A stretch of DNA of 64,000 nt from Asparagopsis taxiformis (lineage: Eukaryota > Rhodophyta > Florideophyceae > Bonnemaisoniales > Bonnemaisoniaceae), in assembly GCA_030407315.1 (NCBI GenBank), contig JALQPE010000176.1, forward strand, positions 288,348 to 352,347, in the 5' to 3' direction. The notes beneath the pieces were generated by a model that saw only the letters and a program-made list of their open reading frames with translations, searched no databases and was not told where the DNA came from. Below, one piece after another: positions 1 to 10,359 of the stretch. Numbering within the stretch: position 1 is the first letter of the stretch; each line of letters starts with the position of its first letter. The position numbers were made by a program, and so were the translations under genes.

Positions 1-397
1 GGAAAAGTACAATGCAATGATCGGAAAATAGACGTCTCTAGTTGATATTAGATCGTCATAATAGTTTGTAAATGAGAGCTTTGCCCAATGTGGCAAGGGG
101 GATTTTTCATGAACTGACGCCTGATAAGTAGATATGATGGATGTGCGATTGATCGTTGATGATATTAGCCGATAAGGGAAGGTTGAACTAGGATTGCAAG
201 TCAAGTTGTGAGTGACAGCACAACATTGAACGATAGCATTCAAGTGCTATTATTTTCGATCGGCTGGCTGATGGATTGATGGTGTGCGTGAAAGTGTTGA
301 GGTGGCTACAAAAGCGTTGTGACGACATCACTGCTATCAGCGACAGCGATAACAACTGCACGAGCGTGATCGTTGTGGAAAAGGGATACCTATGTTG

Positions 398-1478
398 TCA
401 AATAACATCATCAGCCGACTCTCTTGGCACGGGCGGTTCGCGTTCGCGCAATCGTTGCTCCCCTTCCGGATCGATGGGATGGTGCGGATCCTCGGTTTCA
501 TAGCGCCGCCTTATTGGGTTTCGTTCTCGATCGGGATAGGGCACGCGGGTGGAATGTCTTGCATCCCACGGGCGATGCATATATCTGCCGGCGGCATCTT
601 CGTCGAATCGGCCTCTGTACGGCGGCGCTCTATGCGGGTCTCGTTCCGCGTACGGATAGGGATAGGGCGGACGATCCATGGGTGGATAATCTCTGGATCG
701 TTTCATTCCTGCATAACGATCTCGAATACGTCGATCGACGCCCATATAGGCGCCGGGCGTTCTGGAATGGGGTGCTTTTCTCTTTGCCTTTTCCACGGCG
801 ATGAGACGGCCTTCAAATTCGTACTCTCTGAGCCCCTCGATCGCGTCCTTGGCGCCCTGTTCGGTGAGCATTTTGACAAAACCAAAGCCGCGACACTCCT
901 TGGAATGAGGGTCGCGAACCACGACAGCCGAGTCGACGCTGCCGTACTAAGTTGACACGGAGAAGAAACAAGACACTGTCAGTGTGTGTGTTTGAACAAA
1001 ATGCAATGGGAAAGCGACAAACAGTGTCGGCACGACGCCATTGTACGATTGGGAATGGCAATGCGGCACGACGCAAAAATAAATTGAAAAACACGTCTCG
1101 AAGACATCCACCACCACCTACCTTACTGAACAAGTGCACGAGCTGCTGTTCCGTTACGTGCTTGGCGACATTACGCACAAAGAGATTGATGAGATCCTGT
1201 CCGGCGCGATCGTCGTTAGCGTGCGCATCTGCTCGATTGGCCGACTGCTGGCGCTGCGGGTCGGCGGCGTCTTCGGCTAGTGGGGAGCGCGCGGGGTTGG
1301 CATCGGCGTTATCGCGGTGCGATACGTCGGGCTGGGGCGAATGGGCACGGTGTGTATCGGGAGGCGACGCATCGTGCGGGGGCGTTGGTTGGCGCGACGG
1401 CGCATGCTCGGACGACGACGGTGCTGGTGGCGCGTCGTCGCGCGACGACGGCGCTTGCGCGTCCAAATTGGCTGTCAT
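398..1478 (-). CDS. RRM-domain RNA-binding protein (SR/Tra2-like), two exons
   Basis: The protein has one RRM split by an intron. RNP2-like LFVRNV lies before the intron and RNP1-like RGFGFVKM after it. The intron (947-1121, 175 nt) has a GTAGGT donor and a CTTAG acceptor, and removing it joins the RRM cleanly at FSK-YGSV. The N-terminus is low complexity, rich in Ala, Ser, Pro and Asp. The C-terminal tail (398 to about 800) is rich in Arg, Asp, Pro and Tyr, as in SR-like splicing factors (Tra2 or SR45 types). Nuclear pre-mRNA binding is inferred from this architecture. The start is uncertain: ATG at 1478 is the first in-frame Met, but the frame stays open to about 1685 and reads like protein, so an upstream exon is possible. 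Head to head with ISCU. Confidence 0.72.
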
Positions 1479-1872
1479 TGCGGCGCGGATTTGGGCCTCT
1501 ACAGACGATGTGGCGACGCGCTTACGCGGGGGAACAAGCTTGGTGACGGCGATGCGTGTCGAGGTGCTGGTGACATAGGTTGAATGCTGATAATTGCGCC
1601 CCTCAAGGCTGCCAGAGCGCGCGTTGTGCCGCAATGGCCCATTGCTTGCACTGAGCAATTTATGTTTTACAAAATGCGACAACACTGTCGCTGTTTGCTG
1701 CTTTGTTGTGCGTGGCGTGGGTAGAACATTTCGCCTGTGATTATTATATTTTATTTATTTGCAAATATTTGGGTGTTTTATGCTCTCGAGTCGCACACTA
1801 ATTTATTTGTTTTGCTTCATGACTTGCGTGCGTTCGAGCACGCGTGTGGCCAGACAAACGCAAACTCTCATT
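1479..1872. other. Divergent intergenic region, RRM gene / ISCU gene
   Basis: This stretch separates two head-to-head genes and should hold both promoters. An open extension of the RRM frame overlaps its left part (to about 1685). The right part is AT-rich. No RNA gene was recognised. Confidence 0.4.
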
Positions 1873-2425
1873 ATGCAACGTGCTGCAATTTCCGCACTGA
1901 GGCGGGCGCACTCCGCCTTGCGTCCTAATGCTGTCAATGTGCCTCGTGCATATCACGACAAGGTCATTGACCATTACGAGAACCCAAGGTAAGTCACTGT
2001 CTGTAGCTGCTGTCAGTTCTCAGCTGCAATCAAAAGTATTTACTGACAACGCTTTGCGCGCTTTCGAGCACAGAAATGTCGGCAGTTTGGATAAGAACGA
2101 CAAGTATGTCGGCACAGGTCTCGTTGGAGCGCCTGCCTGCGGCGACGTCATGAAGCTGCAAATTCGCGTCAATGATGACGGTGAAATTGTTGAAACCGCT
2201 TTCAAGACTTTTGGATGCGGGTCGGCGATTGCATCATCTTCTCTGGCGACGGAATGGGTCAAGGGCATGAAAGTTGACGACGCTACTGCCATTAGAAATA
2301 GTGATATCGCGAAAGAGTTGCGACTACCTCCCGTCAAGTTGCATTGTTCCATGTTGGCTGAAGATGCGATCAAGGCTGCTGTGAAGGATCTCAAGGCCAA
2401 GCAAGCGTCGTCGTCAAATGAGTGA
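1873..2425 (+). CDS. ISCU: Iron-sulfur cluster scaffold protein ISCU, mitochondrial
   Basis: ISCU is the scaffold on which mitochondrial cysteine desulfurase (NFS1/ISD11) assembles [2Fe-2S] clusters. Exon 1 is 1873-1988 and exon 2 is 2074-2425. The intron (1989-2073, 85 nt) runs from GTAAGT to CACAG and restores HYENPRNVGSL. All three ligand cysteines are present, in PACGDVM, GCGSAIAS and KLHCSML. The chaperone-recognition LPPVK motif directly precedes the third. The N-terminus (MQRAAISALRRAHSALR) is an Arg/Ala-rich amphipathic presequence typical of mitochondrial import. The Met at 1873 was chosen because it starts that presequence; the upstream open frame is hydrophobic and lacks support. 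Length is normal for the family. Confidence 0.95.
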
Positions 2426-3296
2426 CCATCGCTTTGTACTCGCCGTCGGTTATACTGTGCTAATTTGATGCAATTCGCCCTGTTAATTCATTGCAACGAG
2501 TGCCCCATCAACCTTGCGTCGCGGTACTTCTATCTTGCTACATGTATGGGTCTAGTAGTGTAATCTGATACTTTGAGTTTGGGGTGGCCAGTCTCACTCG
2601 ACTGCGACTACTTGGATGGGTTTTCTGGACTGTTGGTGAATATACTCTTCATTCGACGGAACTGCATCCGAGGAACAAATTCGCATCACCTTTTTGTTCG
2701 GTGTATACATCATGTACAACAATTCTGAGTATCCAAGGCTTAATTCGTAGAGATACAAACTACCTACCATAAAGCAGCAACACTACAATCGATTGGGAGA
2801 TGTCGCAAGCGACGGAAAAAATTGAATGAGTCGACCGTTAATTGTTCCCAAGCCCAGTCTCCTTTAGTAAAAAGCGAAAAGAGAGTTTCATGACAATGGA
2901 ACGCGGTCTGGCTGGAGAAGAAAATCGTGATGAGAGGTGGGGTGGACACTGGTTAAATAGTCCCCGTGGGAAGATCCGAGTCGCTCCAAGAGCCAAGACG
3001 AAATTGGATCAAATCGGTTGTAGCGGCGATGTAGAACACGGTAAACTATTATGGGTGCCAGAAGCAGAAGCGAAAATCGCGTTTTCGTATTTTCGAAGAA
3101 AAGCAGCGGAAAATGCAAAGTTTTGCTACATCTTTTCAGAATATCTCACAGCTAATAGCGTGGGTGGGTCGCTCCATCTCCACTACAACGCGTCAAAGTT
3201 CCACTCACTTCTTCGTCTAACAAGACGTTGCCGTTCCAATTTACTTTACAATTAGACAAGGTAACCTTAACACTAGCTTGCGTACCACAGCCACAA
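2426..3296. other. Intergenic, no convincing gene
   Basis: The convergent 3' ends of ISCU and NOP10 flank this stretch. A 137-codon open frame at 2842-3255 (+) has no recognisable motif or splice support. I see no RNA gene. Confidence 0.35.
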
Positions 3297-3674
3297 TCAC
3301 TTCTTCGTTTTCTTCATTTGCGTGGGCAGCAGGCCTTCTCGAAATGCAACAATTGGCACCGAGACAAACAATTCAATTCAAACTGTTAGAATGCTGCAAC
3401 TGACAAATAGAAAGACAGAGATAAATATATAGACAACATACCGAATCGTTTTTTGATCGTAACGCGATGCCGACTAAACTTATCATCTGGAGAAAAGCGA
3501 CCTACTCGAATCGATCATCACAGTCGTGTCAGAACGAACGCATGTCAAACTGAGTTGTGAGCGGTAGGAAACAAATGCGCGCAACTTACACGGATGAGCC
3601 GATTTGGTCGGAACCCCAGACGGGCCGATCTTCTTCAAAGTGTAAGTGCCATCTTCAGTCTTCATAAGATACAT
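3297..3674 (-). CDS. NOP10: H/ACA snoRNP subunit NOP10 (three exons, 60 aa)
   Basis: NOP10 is the smallest core protein of the H/ACA pseudouridylation and telomerase RNPs, acting with dyskerin/Cbf5, Nhp2 and Gar1 in the nucleolus. Exons are 3590-3674, 3442-3501 and 3297-3334 on the minus strand. Introns are 3502-3589 (88 nt, GTAAGT) and 3335-3441 (107 nt, GTATGT). The spliced frame gives [15 protein letters not shown], then PTKSAHP, then [20 protein letters not shown] and LLPTQ, the whole family signature in order. Each exon alone is too short for ORF calling. The usual Ala of SAHPARFSPDD is Cys here, encoded across the first splice junction. The tail is a short Lys-rich MKKTKK. Length (60 aa) matches the family. 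Confidence 0.93.
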
Positions 3675-4258
3675 ACTGCTGGGTGGCGAGAAACGCGACG
3701 AAAAGATTCCACTCAAGGACGGCAGGGCAGGCGAGGGCGCAATCAGACGGTGTGCGATGAGCGGCGTCTGTCGCGCGCATCGGCGAGTTGGCGTTGGTAC
3801 AAAACAAAATTGGATAATAATAATGCAGCAAAAATAAGGGAAGAAAATCTGCGAAATTTCAACAATGTATCAAACGTGCGCATATTGATGTGTGTCGCGT
3901 TGCAACAAAAACAGAGTGTGTACCATTGCGGTTAATATAGCCAGCATGTCGCCACGGCAAGTAAACGAATGATATCTCCGGTCTATGCATCATCCACCAA
4001 CTGCAGCAACAGTGCAATCAACCCGTTGAGCCGCGCCAGTCGCGCTCCCATTCTCCCCCGCAGTTGAGTAGCGTCCGATGAGACCGGCGTCGCGAGCCGT
4101 GCACGATCATTTCCACTTGCCATCCACGCGCCACCGAGCTGAGTGACGCGTCTAGTCCAACCGAGCCGAGCCGAATCGAGGTGAGGTGAGTCATTGCGTC
4201 GTTCGCGACCGCACCCGTCTGTTTGTGCTTACGCTTATGAGGAAGAAGAGGCTGCATT
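3675..4258. other. Divergent intergenic region, NOP10 / AMPK beta
   Basis: This contains the upstream regions of two head-to-head genes. No conserved coding frame was recognised. The part at 4140-4200 is GC-rich with repeated gagccgagc-like words and is probably 5' leader of the downstream gene. Confidence 0.35.
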
Positions 4259-5204
4259 ATGGGGGGTACTGCGTCGCAAGAGGATGACTATAGTGCCAAT
4301 AACCAAGTGTCCGATAACGATAACGATGATCAAATTGACAGCAGACCAGAGACGCCACCGCGTCTTCTGGACGACAATCGCAAAACGGGCAGTATGTCTA
4401 ATATTGCCACCACAGAATTTTCATGGACCTTTGGCGGTCATTCCGTGTATGTCACCGGTGCATGGGATGATTGGCGCGTCAAAGTAGCCCTTTCTCGAAC
4501 GTCTCCCAACAGTTTTACAGCCGTTTTGGCGCTGCCACTCGGCGAGTATCAATACAAATATATTGTCGATGGTAACTGGAAGTAAGTTTGGTTTGTCTTA
4601 CATTTTGTTTCAACTTTTGGCGTAACGATGCGATCATTTTTGTCTAACCTGTACTGCTTTCAGACACAATCCATCTTTGCCTACTGAAAGAGATCAACAC
4701 GGTAACTTGAACAATGTTGTTGTTGTTAAAGCGCAGGTTCCAGAATATGACTCCAACACACCGCTTCACAGTGATTTGTTGTCAACATCTCCGATCGAAT
4801 CGTATGACTTTTCGTTGCTTCCTCAGGAAGATCACACGACGGAGCCGCCCACACTGCCACGTCTGTTATCGCGGGTACCTTTTGATCAAATGTCCAGTGA
4901 ACCGTGCGAGGGCGTCAACTTTGTGCGTTTGAATCACATGTATTCAGCCAAGTCGGATCGCTTATATGGATGTGACGAGGTGCGCACATTGGCAACAGAA
5001 ACGAGATATAAGGCTAAAGTTGTGACGACTATTTTGATAGCAGCCAAGAATACTGTTGCATCATCTATGAATTTGAATGCGGCGCGTCCATACGGACACA
5101 AAACTGTGCAGCGTCTATCTACATCGCAATCGACGCTGTCCAGTGTACCACCGAAAAACGACGAATCGCGCTCGTTGATCCTGGACGCTTTGAATAATGT
5201 ATGA
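4259..5204 (+). CDS. AMPK/SNF1 kinase beta subunit (CBM48 + ASC domain)
   Basis: This is the scaffolding subunit of the SNF1/AMPK energy-sensing kinase; it joins the alpha and gamma subunits and binds alpha-glucans. Exon 1 is 4259-4581 and exon 2 is 4664-5204, separated by an 82-nt GTAAGT...TTTCAG intron. The CBM48 glycogen-binding module starts near residue 52 (FSWTFGGHSVYVTGAWDDW, then YQYKYIVDGNWK across the splice). The ASC domain follows, with PPTLPRLLSRVPFD, LNHMYS and TRYKAKVVTTILI. The protein begins MGGTAS, a fitting N-myristoylation signal as in animal and yeast beta subunits. Red algae store floridean starch in the cytosol, so a glucan-binding beta subunit is sensible; that link is inference. 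The last ~65 residues are low complexity. Confidence 0.92.
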
Positions 5205-5783
5205 ACGTGCAAGTACGTAGCAAGTTTTTAGATACAGTAGTAACAAACGTGGTGTTCAACACTCGTTGATCGCCGAATTGTGCCAAGTCGTTGCGAGACG
5301 AAGCACTTGTGAGGTCGTCGAAACAATTTTCTACGCGACACATAAATTGCTTGCCCTTTGTCCATCACTTTTCAACTGCGTTCTCGTAATCGTGGCATAC
5401 AGGTTGTGGGTCCACGCCTGGTAAATGTCTCGAGCGTTGTGAAGCTTGGCCGGCTGGGTGACGGTCGAAATGACTGGACAGAGAAAAGATTGCAGTGGGA
5501 ATGGACGCCCAGAAACCAAAGAAACACACTCTTCCTCCCGAGGCGGTTGTCCAACACACAGGACCGAGCAATCGCCAGACCATAATTGACAGTCACGAAT
5601 GTGGGAGTTGTGAATCGGTTTCTGCAACAAGACAGGCAAGATTTCGAAACAGTGGTATGATGACTGAGCGGATGTCGCAACGTGCTGCAATGGAACGCGG
5701 ACGATTTGGACACACAATCAGCACACGTGTTGTTAGCTGTACATGTGACCTCAGAATTGCACCAGCAATCATCCAAAAAGAAT
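5205..5783. other. Intergenic, several overlapping open frames, none recognised
   Basis: Both strands carry frames of 90-135 codons (for example 5372-5776 minus and 5495-5785 plus) with no motif, start context or splice evidence. Treated as chance openness. Confidence 0.3.
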
Positions 5784-5856
5784 AGTTTCTGCTGGGACTT
5801 GAACCCAGGCTTCGAGATTCAGAGTCTCGCGTGCTAACCAACTACACAACAGAAAC
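5784..5856 (-). tRNA. tRNA-Gln (anticodon CTG), intronless
   Basis: The minus strand folds as a complete cloverleaf. The acceptor stem is GTTTCTG/CAGAAAC with discriminator T, as in eukaryotic tRNA-Gln. The D-arm contains TAGTTGGTTAGCAC (A box), and the anticodon stem CGAGA/TCTCG encloses loop CTCTGAA, so the anticodon is CTG. The T-arm CTGGG-TTCAAGT-CCCAG contains the B box. No intron is present and CCA is not encoded, as expected for a nuclear tRNA. It is single and free-standing. Confidence 0.95.
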
Positions 5857-6495
5857 TTTCCAGTTGTCTGCTGTCTGAGCTACTAGGAGATCCAATTTGA
5901 AATATGAAAATACTAGCTTCACTGCCAAACTCTAGAATCGCCTAGACAACTTCCAGGAAGCGACTACTAACGGACACCCGCAGCACTTTCGACATCGTCT
6001 CCAATAATGGATACCGATGACTCTAGCGTCTATTGGACAAGCAATTTTCATTTTCATCAGATAAGGTCAACCTTTACCTCATAAGAGCCTGCGAAAATTG
6101 GCGAAAGATTGCGAAAGAAAACAGCTTCTTCAAGCGGTGCAACTTGAAATTTTTATCTACAACTTCTGCGTTTAACGGTGTTCAAGAAGAAGAATAGAAG
6201 ATGGACGAACCGATGATGTGATTTAGAGACTGCAGGGGTTGACCTTCCCGCGGCATTCAGCCCTCCGAAATCATGAAACATACCGAGGCGTCTCCAACAA
6301 AAAAGGTCGACATCTCAGCAGCATTTAACATTACTGGCAGGGGGATGACTGGAATTTCAAAAATGGTATCCAAATTGTCATATACCCCTTTCGGCACACC
6401 AACGATACTTTGATCTCATCTCTGAAGACCACTCTCTCTCTGTTCGAATAGCACACCAATCTGCAGAAAATCTAGCTGCTTAACGAGCAGACGGC
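5857..6495. other. Intergenic, nothing recognised
   Basis: AT-rich sequence with no long open frame or structured RNA that I can identify. Confidence 0.35.
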
Positions 6496-6750
6496 ATGGA
6501 TCGCAGAAGCTACATTGTCATCCTAGCAGTTTGTTTAGGTATTATAGCACAAACAATGGTGGCTAATCACGAGGCACGCAGGTGTTCAGAGAGGCCGGGT
6601 AGGATAAGAAAGCGCTCCAAACGCGCTTTAAGGAAGCTTCAATATCAAAAGGACACAAACCTACGCGCATTGCCCGCACTTCCACCCAGCCAACGCATCT
6701 CTCGTGACAAAAATGATGATACTGTTGTGTCGTCGAACGAACAAGAATAG
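6496..6750 (+). CDS. Hypothetical small secreted basic protein
   Basis: An 84-codon frame starts MDRRSYIVILAVCLGIIAQT, a plausible signal peptide (basic n-region, about 14 hydrophobic residues). A mature part rich in Arg and Lys (RRCSERPGRIRKRSKRALRK) and a polar, acidic tail follow. It contains dibasic RKRSKR-type sites. No family was recognised. The frame is short and could be chance; the organised N-terminus is the only argument for it. The surrounding 2 kb lacks other clear genes. Confidence 0.3.
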   Translation: MDRRSYIVILAVCLGIIAQTMVANHEARRCSERPGRIRKRSKRALRKLQYQKDTNLRALPALPPSQRISRDKNDDTVVSSNEQE

Positions 6751-7053
6751 AAACTGGCCAATATTGTGAAACGATGTGGAAATACTGCTTCGGCTGAGAT
6801 GTCCTTGGGGTTGGTGCCGATGCATTGCATTGGTTATTGGGCGTGATTGCAGACCATAGCGATAGATGCGGATGAAGCAGTTGCTGTTATTCAGAGTATC
6901 TCGATTCGACGAAGGACAAGAGCATCTGATTTCCCCGTTGGGTCGTTAAGCGTTTTCCTGTCACATGATACGCAAAGAACAATTCTCGTAGTCTGGATTG
7001 AAACTTGAACAGACTGACAGGACATGTAAAACCCATCTACTTTCCCGAGTTTC

Positions 7054-7406
7054 TCATAGCAACGTTACTGCATGGCAAAACATGTCGTCCTGAATGTTCG
7101 TGCCATTCCTTGTGCTCGCTGCAGTAAAATTGACACGCACTGTCTTCTGAAATGAATCCTTCGGCATGAATACGCAGACGTTCGTTGTGTAGCGGAGAAA
7201 ATATGTCTATCCCATTGCAGTTGCAGGAAAGATGATGTGAGCAATAACTACCATCCTCAACCAAACTTGAGCAGGTATGAAACCCTGAGCTCCTTGCATA
7301 CATTGGTGTTGTACTTTTCAGAGTCACATTTGAGACATTGGATGCATACAATGCCGATCACACAACCAATAAGAGAAAGTGATAAACAGATCACAGTATG
7401 CAACAT
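7054..7406 (-). CDS. Candidate small secreted Cys-containing protein, spliced model uncertain
   Basis: ATG at 7406 opens a frame with a hydrophobic segment (VICLSLSLIGCVIGIVCI) followed by QCLKCDSEKYN, which looks like a signal peptide and the first cysteines of a secreted protein. The frame ends at 7257. A canonical GTATGC donor at 7301 with an AG at 7208-7207 (95-nt intron, the usual size here) continues into a 50-residue exon with two N-glycosylation sequons (NFT, NGT) and ends at 7054. The alternative downstream frame is also open and Cys/His-rich, so the splice choice is unresolved. No family was recognised. Confidence 0.28.
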
Positions 7407-8973
7407 CTAAATGTGGATTTTGCTGTTTAGTGTCGAGATGTTTCTGGAGATAACCAATGCAGAAGTTTTCTCCCGATCTATCACACCACAACTCATGTCA
7501 TCTAGTGAAAGCAGGGCATTGCTGACGACGAAGTTCGCGCTAGTCAATCGCTGCAGTGCTGCTGTGATCATGGAGGTGCGATCAGAAGATAGGAGCTTCC
7601 ATGCGCTGCATGTGTCTCTCGGATTATACTGGTCTTCTCTCTGCTGATTCTACTGTGCTGCGGATAGATTTCCGCACACATAAATTCCTTTCGAAGCAAT
7701 GCAAGGTTACAGTAATTCGCTGCTGAGAAACTGGTATCATCTACGCCTGTAGTGTCTCTGTGATAGGGTTACGATGTGAATTTGGGTTTAATCATGTCTA
7801 TTTCGAGGTAGTGCTATTACTTTAGCTCTTGCAAACTGAGGTCACTCACCAAACGACTGGGTTCCAATGTTGCGTATAGAGCCGAGCTGAAAATACATAG
7901 AAAATCACAGGGAAAGGTTAGAAAGCAGTGATTGACGAGGGTGTGATGTTTACAAAGTCTATCAGCCGGTTACGTTTTCCTCAGACAGATTCAGGGTTCA
8001 AGTTTATAATCGATAAATCGATTGAAATCCTTTAGACTAATGCGTAAAGTGTGATCGCAACTTACCTTTGTGTGTGCGCGGATAGCGAGCATTGACTTCA
8101 GATTGCGACGGCATCGAGAACTTGAGGATATAATTGCACGGGCTATTTTAACCATTTCTCGGCGCCGATGGCGGCGTGGAAAATACAGAAATGTGAATTC
8201 TAGCAAGGAAAATATTTTGATATTGGAATGCGATTCACTCCGATTCATAGCCATCTTTGAACGCAAATCGCGAAGAACATTCGATTGCGATCGTTACTCC
8301 TTTCATTAAAGCGTTGGAGTACACGAGCATGAAAGGTATGATTTGTGTGGTGAATCAAACATTGGAATGGGAATTAAGCGATGACTGGGATTGCCGCAGC
8401 GGTAAGCAGTGGTGCAGAAGCACAGACTCACAAGACTGGTTCAAGTAGAGGGAGGGTTGTTTCAAGAAATCATAATGTAGAGTTTGTGACGTTACGGCCG
8501 CTCCGATCGCGCTGAGTGTGCACTTGATAAACTCGCTGCAGGATGTCGTCGACACACAGCCAAGCGGAACAGGGGCCAAGAAACGTTGGTAGACGGCCGG
8601 TCAGCAATATATAATTTATGTGTAATTTGTGTATTGGAAACATTCGGAATACACTAGGACAGCAGTGTATTATGCAGGTGTAGAGAAACTGGCCTGCTAT
8701 TTGGTCGAGCCTCCACATCACAAACCTACCAACGATCATGCATCCAACTTTCTCCAGCGCAAGTCTTGCACACTCCACAATCAACCAACAATTGCCACAT
8801 CTGGCCATACGTGACACTCATGTCCCGATCATGTTGATTGCCGTCGTCTAAACCATACCATACCATCCAGCCGAGCAAATCACCTCACATCTATCTAGTC
8901 ACCAACCGCACATTCTGCGCTCTCTGTCTGCCCTCGCGCTCACTCGTCTGCCGCAGCTGAGAATGCCCTCACC
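7407..8973. other. Gene-poor interval with possible minus-strand splice signals
   Basis: No frame could be recognised. On the minus strand a 37-nt segment (7850-7886) is bounded by a strong TTTTCAG acceptor and GTGAGTGA donor, and upstream at 8066/8065 there is an AAAG-GTAAGTTG donor. This suggests an unidentified spliced transcript. The part from 8820 to 8973 is C-rich and is probably the leader of the downstream kinase. Confidence 0.3.
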
Positions 8974-10359
8974 ATGTCGGACCTCTACGAAAAGTGCCAA
9001 TGCATCGGCAAGGGGTCGTTCGGCGAAGTGTACAAAGGCAAGGAGATTGCGACCGGCAAAGTCGTCGCCTTGAAGCTCGTGGATTTGGAAAAGGCCGATG
9101 AAGAAATTGAAGTAATTCAACGCGAGATAAAGGTCATGAGTCAAATATCTAATCCGCACGTGGTCCAGTATCACTCGTCGATGATGAAGGGCTCGACACT
9201 ATGGATTGTCATGGAGTTTATGTCCGGCGGTTCACTCAAGGACCTTGTCGACGTCGTCGGTCCCTTCCCGGAGGACGCCGTAGCGACTGTCATGAAGGCG
9301 CTTTTCAAAGGCCTCGACTACGTGCACAAGGGTCGCAAAGTTCACCGCGACATTAAAGCGGCCAATATTCTGCTCTCCGAGCACGGCGAGGTCAAACTGG
9401 CCGACTTTGGAGTCGCCGGTCAGATGACCAGTACTATCCGTCAACGAAACACTTTTGTTGGATCGCCGTTCTGGATGGCGCCAGAAGTCATTCAGGAGAG
9501 TTTATACGATGAAAAAGCTGACATTTGGTCGGCAGGTATCACTGGAATCGAGTTGGCAAACGGTCTTCCACCGTATGCTACCGAGCATCCGTACCGCGCC
9601 TTGTTTCTCATTCCACAAAACGATCCTCCGCGACTGGACAGTGCCCATTTTTCCAAATCGTTCCGCGATTTCATCTCTCTCTGTCTGAAAAAGAACCCAG
9701 CGGAAAGACCGAGCGCCGAGCAGCTACTGACGCACGCCTTTCTGCGCAAGGCGCGCACATCGTCCATCAAGGAGCTGCTGCGAAAGAAGGAGAACCAAAA
9801 CGAAGACGACGCGGGCAAAGTGATCATTGGCGGCGATTCGTTACCAGGCTCGATCAATGCGAATCTACAGTCGCCAAACGACTCGCAGAGCCGATTGGGC
9901 AGTGGACGAAGCAATTCCAACCCCGGTCTATGGGAGTTTGATTTCGGCTCGTTATCGGAATCGCATGCCGACAAGAGTGAGACACAGGATGCCGTCGACG
10001 GCACTACGAGCGGCGAAACGGACCGTGCGGACGGCGAGCAAGGCAAAGAGGACGCGCACAAGGAGGAGACGGAAGATGGTATGGCGGCGGTACGTAGTGA
10101 AGTATTATCGGAACTGATTCTGCCGGTTATTTCCAAGATTCGTGCCGATGTGGATACGTGCGGTATTCATAATCATAGCTTGATGGCGAGTCTTGGGGCG
10201 TTGGAAGTCGCGTTTGTTGACGCGGAAGCGGCGAGACCGGGGGTGTCGGACACGCTTCTCGAGGCGTTGTTCGTCGAGGCTCTCATGTCGAATTCGAGTC
10301 AAATTCGCGCGACACTGGTACGTGCACTGCAGAATAGAGATCGATCAGACGGCAGATAG
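8974..10359 (+). CDS. STE20-family protein kinase, germinal-centre kinase III type (MST3/4-like)
   Basis: An intronless 461-residue Ser/Thr kinase. The kinase domain (about residues 5-255) has glycine loop GKGSFGEVYKG, VAIK-type lysine K34, HRDIKAAN (catalytic D126), DFG (D144), a GCK-type activation segment with TFVGSPFWMAPEV, and GLPPYA in the alpha-F/G region. The order of motifs and N-terminal placement match GCKs of the MST3/MST4/SOK1 group, which work with MO25 and striatin complexes in polarity and stress signalling. The C-terminus (about 300-461) begins as a Glu/Asp/Gly/Ser-rich linker and ends in a helical segment, perhaps a partner-binding region. The substrate cannot be read from sequence. 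The context CACCATGTCG supports the start. Confidence 0.92.
   Translation: MSDLYEKCQCIGKGSFGEVYKGKEIATGKVVALKLVDLEKADEEIEVIQREIKVMSQISNPHVVQYHSSMMKGSTLWIVMEFMSGGSLKDLVDVVGPFPEDAVATVMKALFKGLDYVHKGRKVHRDIKAANILLSEHGEVKLADFGVAGQMTSTIRQRNTFVGSPFWMAPEVIQESLYDEKADIWSAGITGIELANGLPPYATEHPYRALFLIPQNDPPRLDSAHFSKSFRDFISLCLKKNPAERPSAEQLLTHAFLRKARTSSIKELLRKKENQNEDDAGKVIIGGDSLPGSINANLQSPNDSQSRLGSGRSNSNPGLWEFDFGSLSESHADKSETQDAVDGTTSGETDRADGEQGKEDAHKEETEDGMAAVRSEVLSELILPVISKIRADVDTCGIHNHSLMASLGALEVAFVDAEAARPGVSDTLLEALFVEALMSNSSQIRATLVRALQNRDRSDGR

Noticed and set aside
952..1578. 208-codon plus-strand frame over the RRM gene
   Set aside because: Antisense shadow of the GC-rich RRM coding region; the minus strand has the splice signals and RNP motifs.
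2842..3255. 137-codon plus-strand frame between ISCU and NOP10
   Set aside because: No domain or splice evidence and opposite-strand openness of similar size; probably chance.
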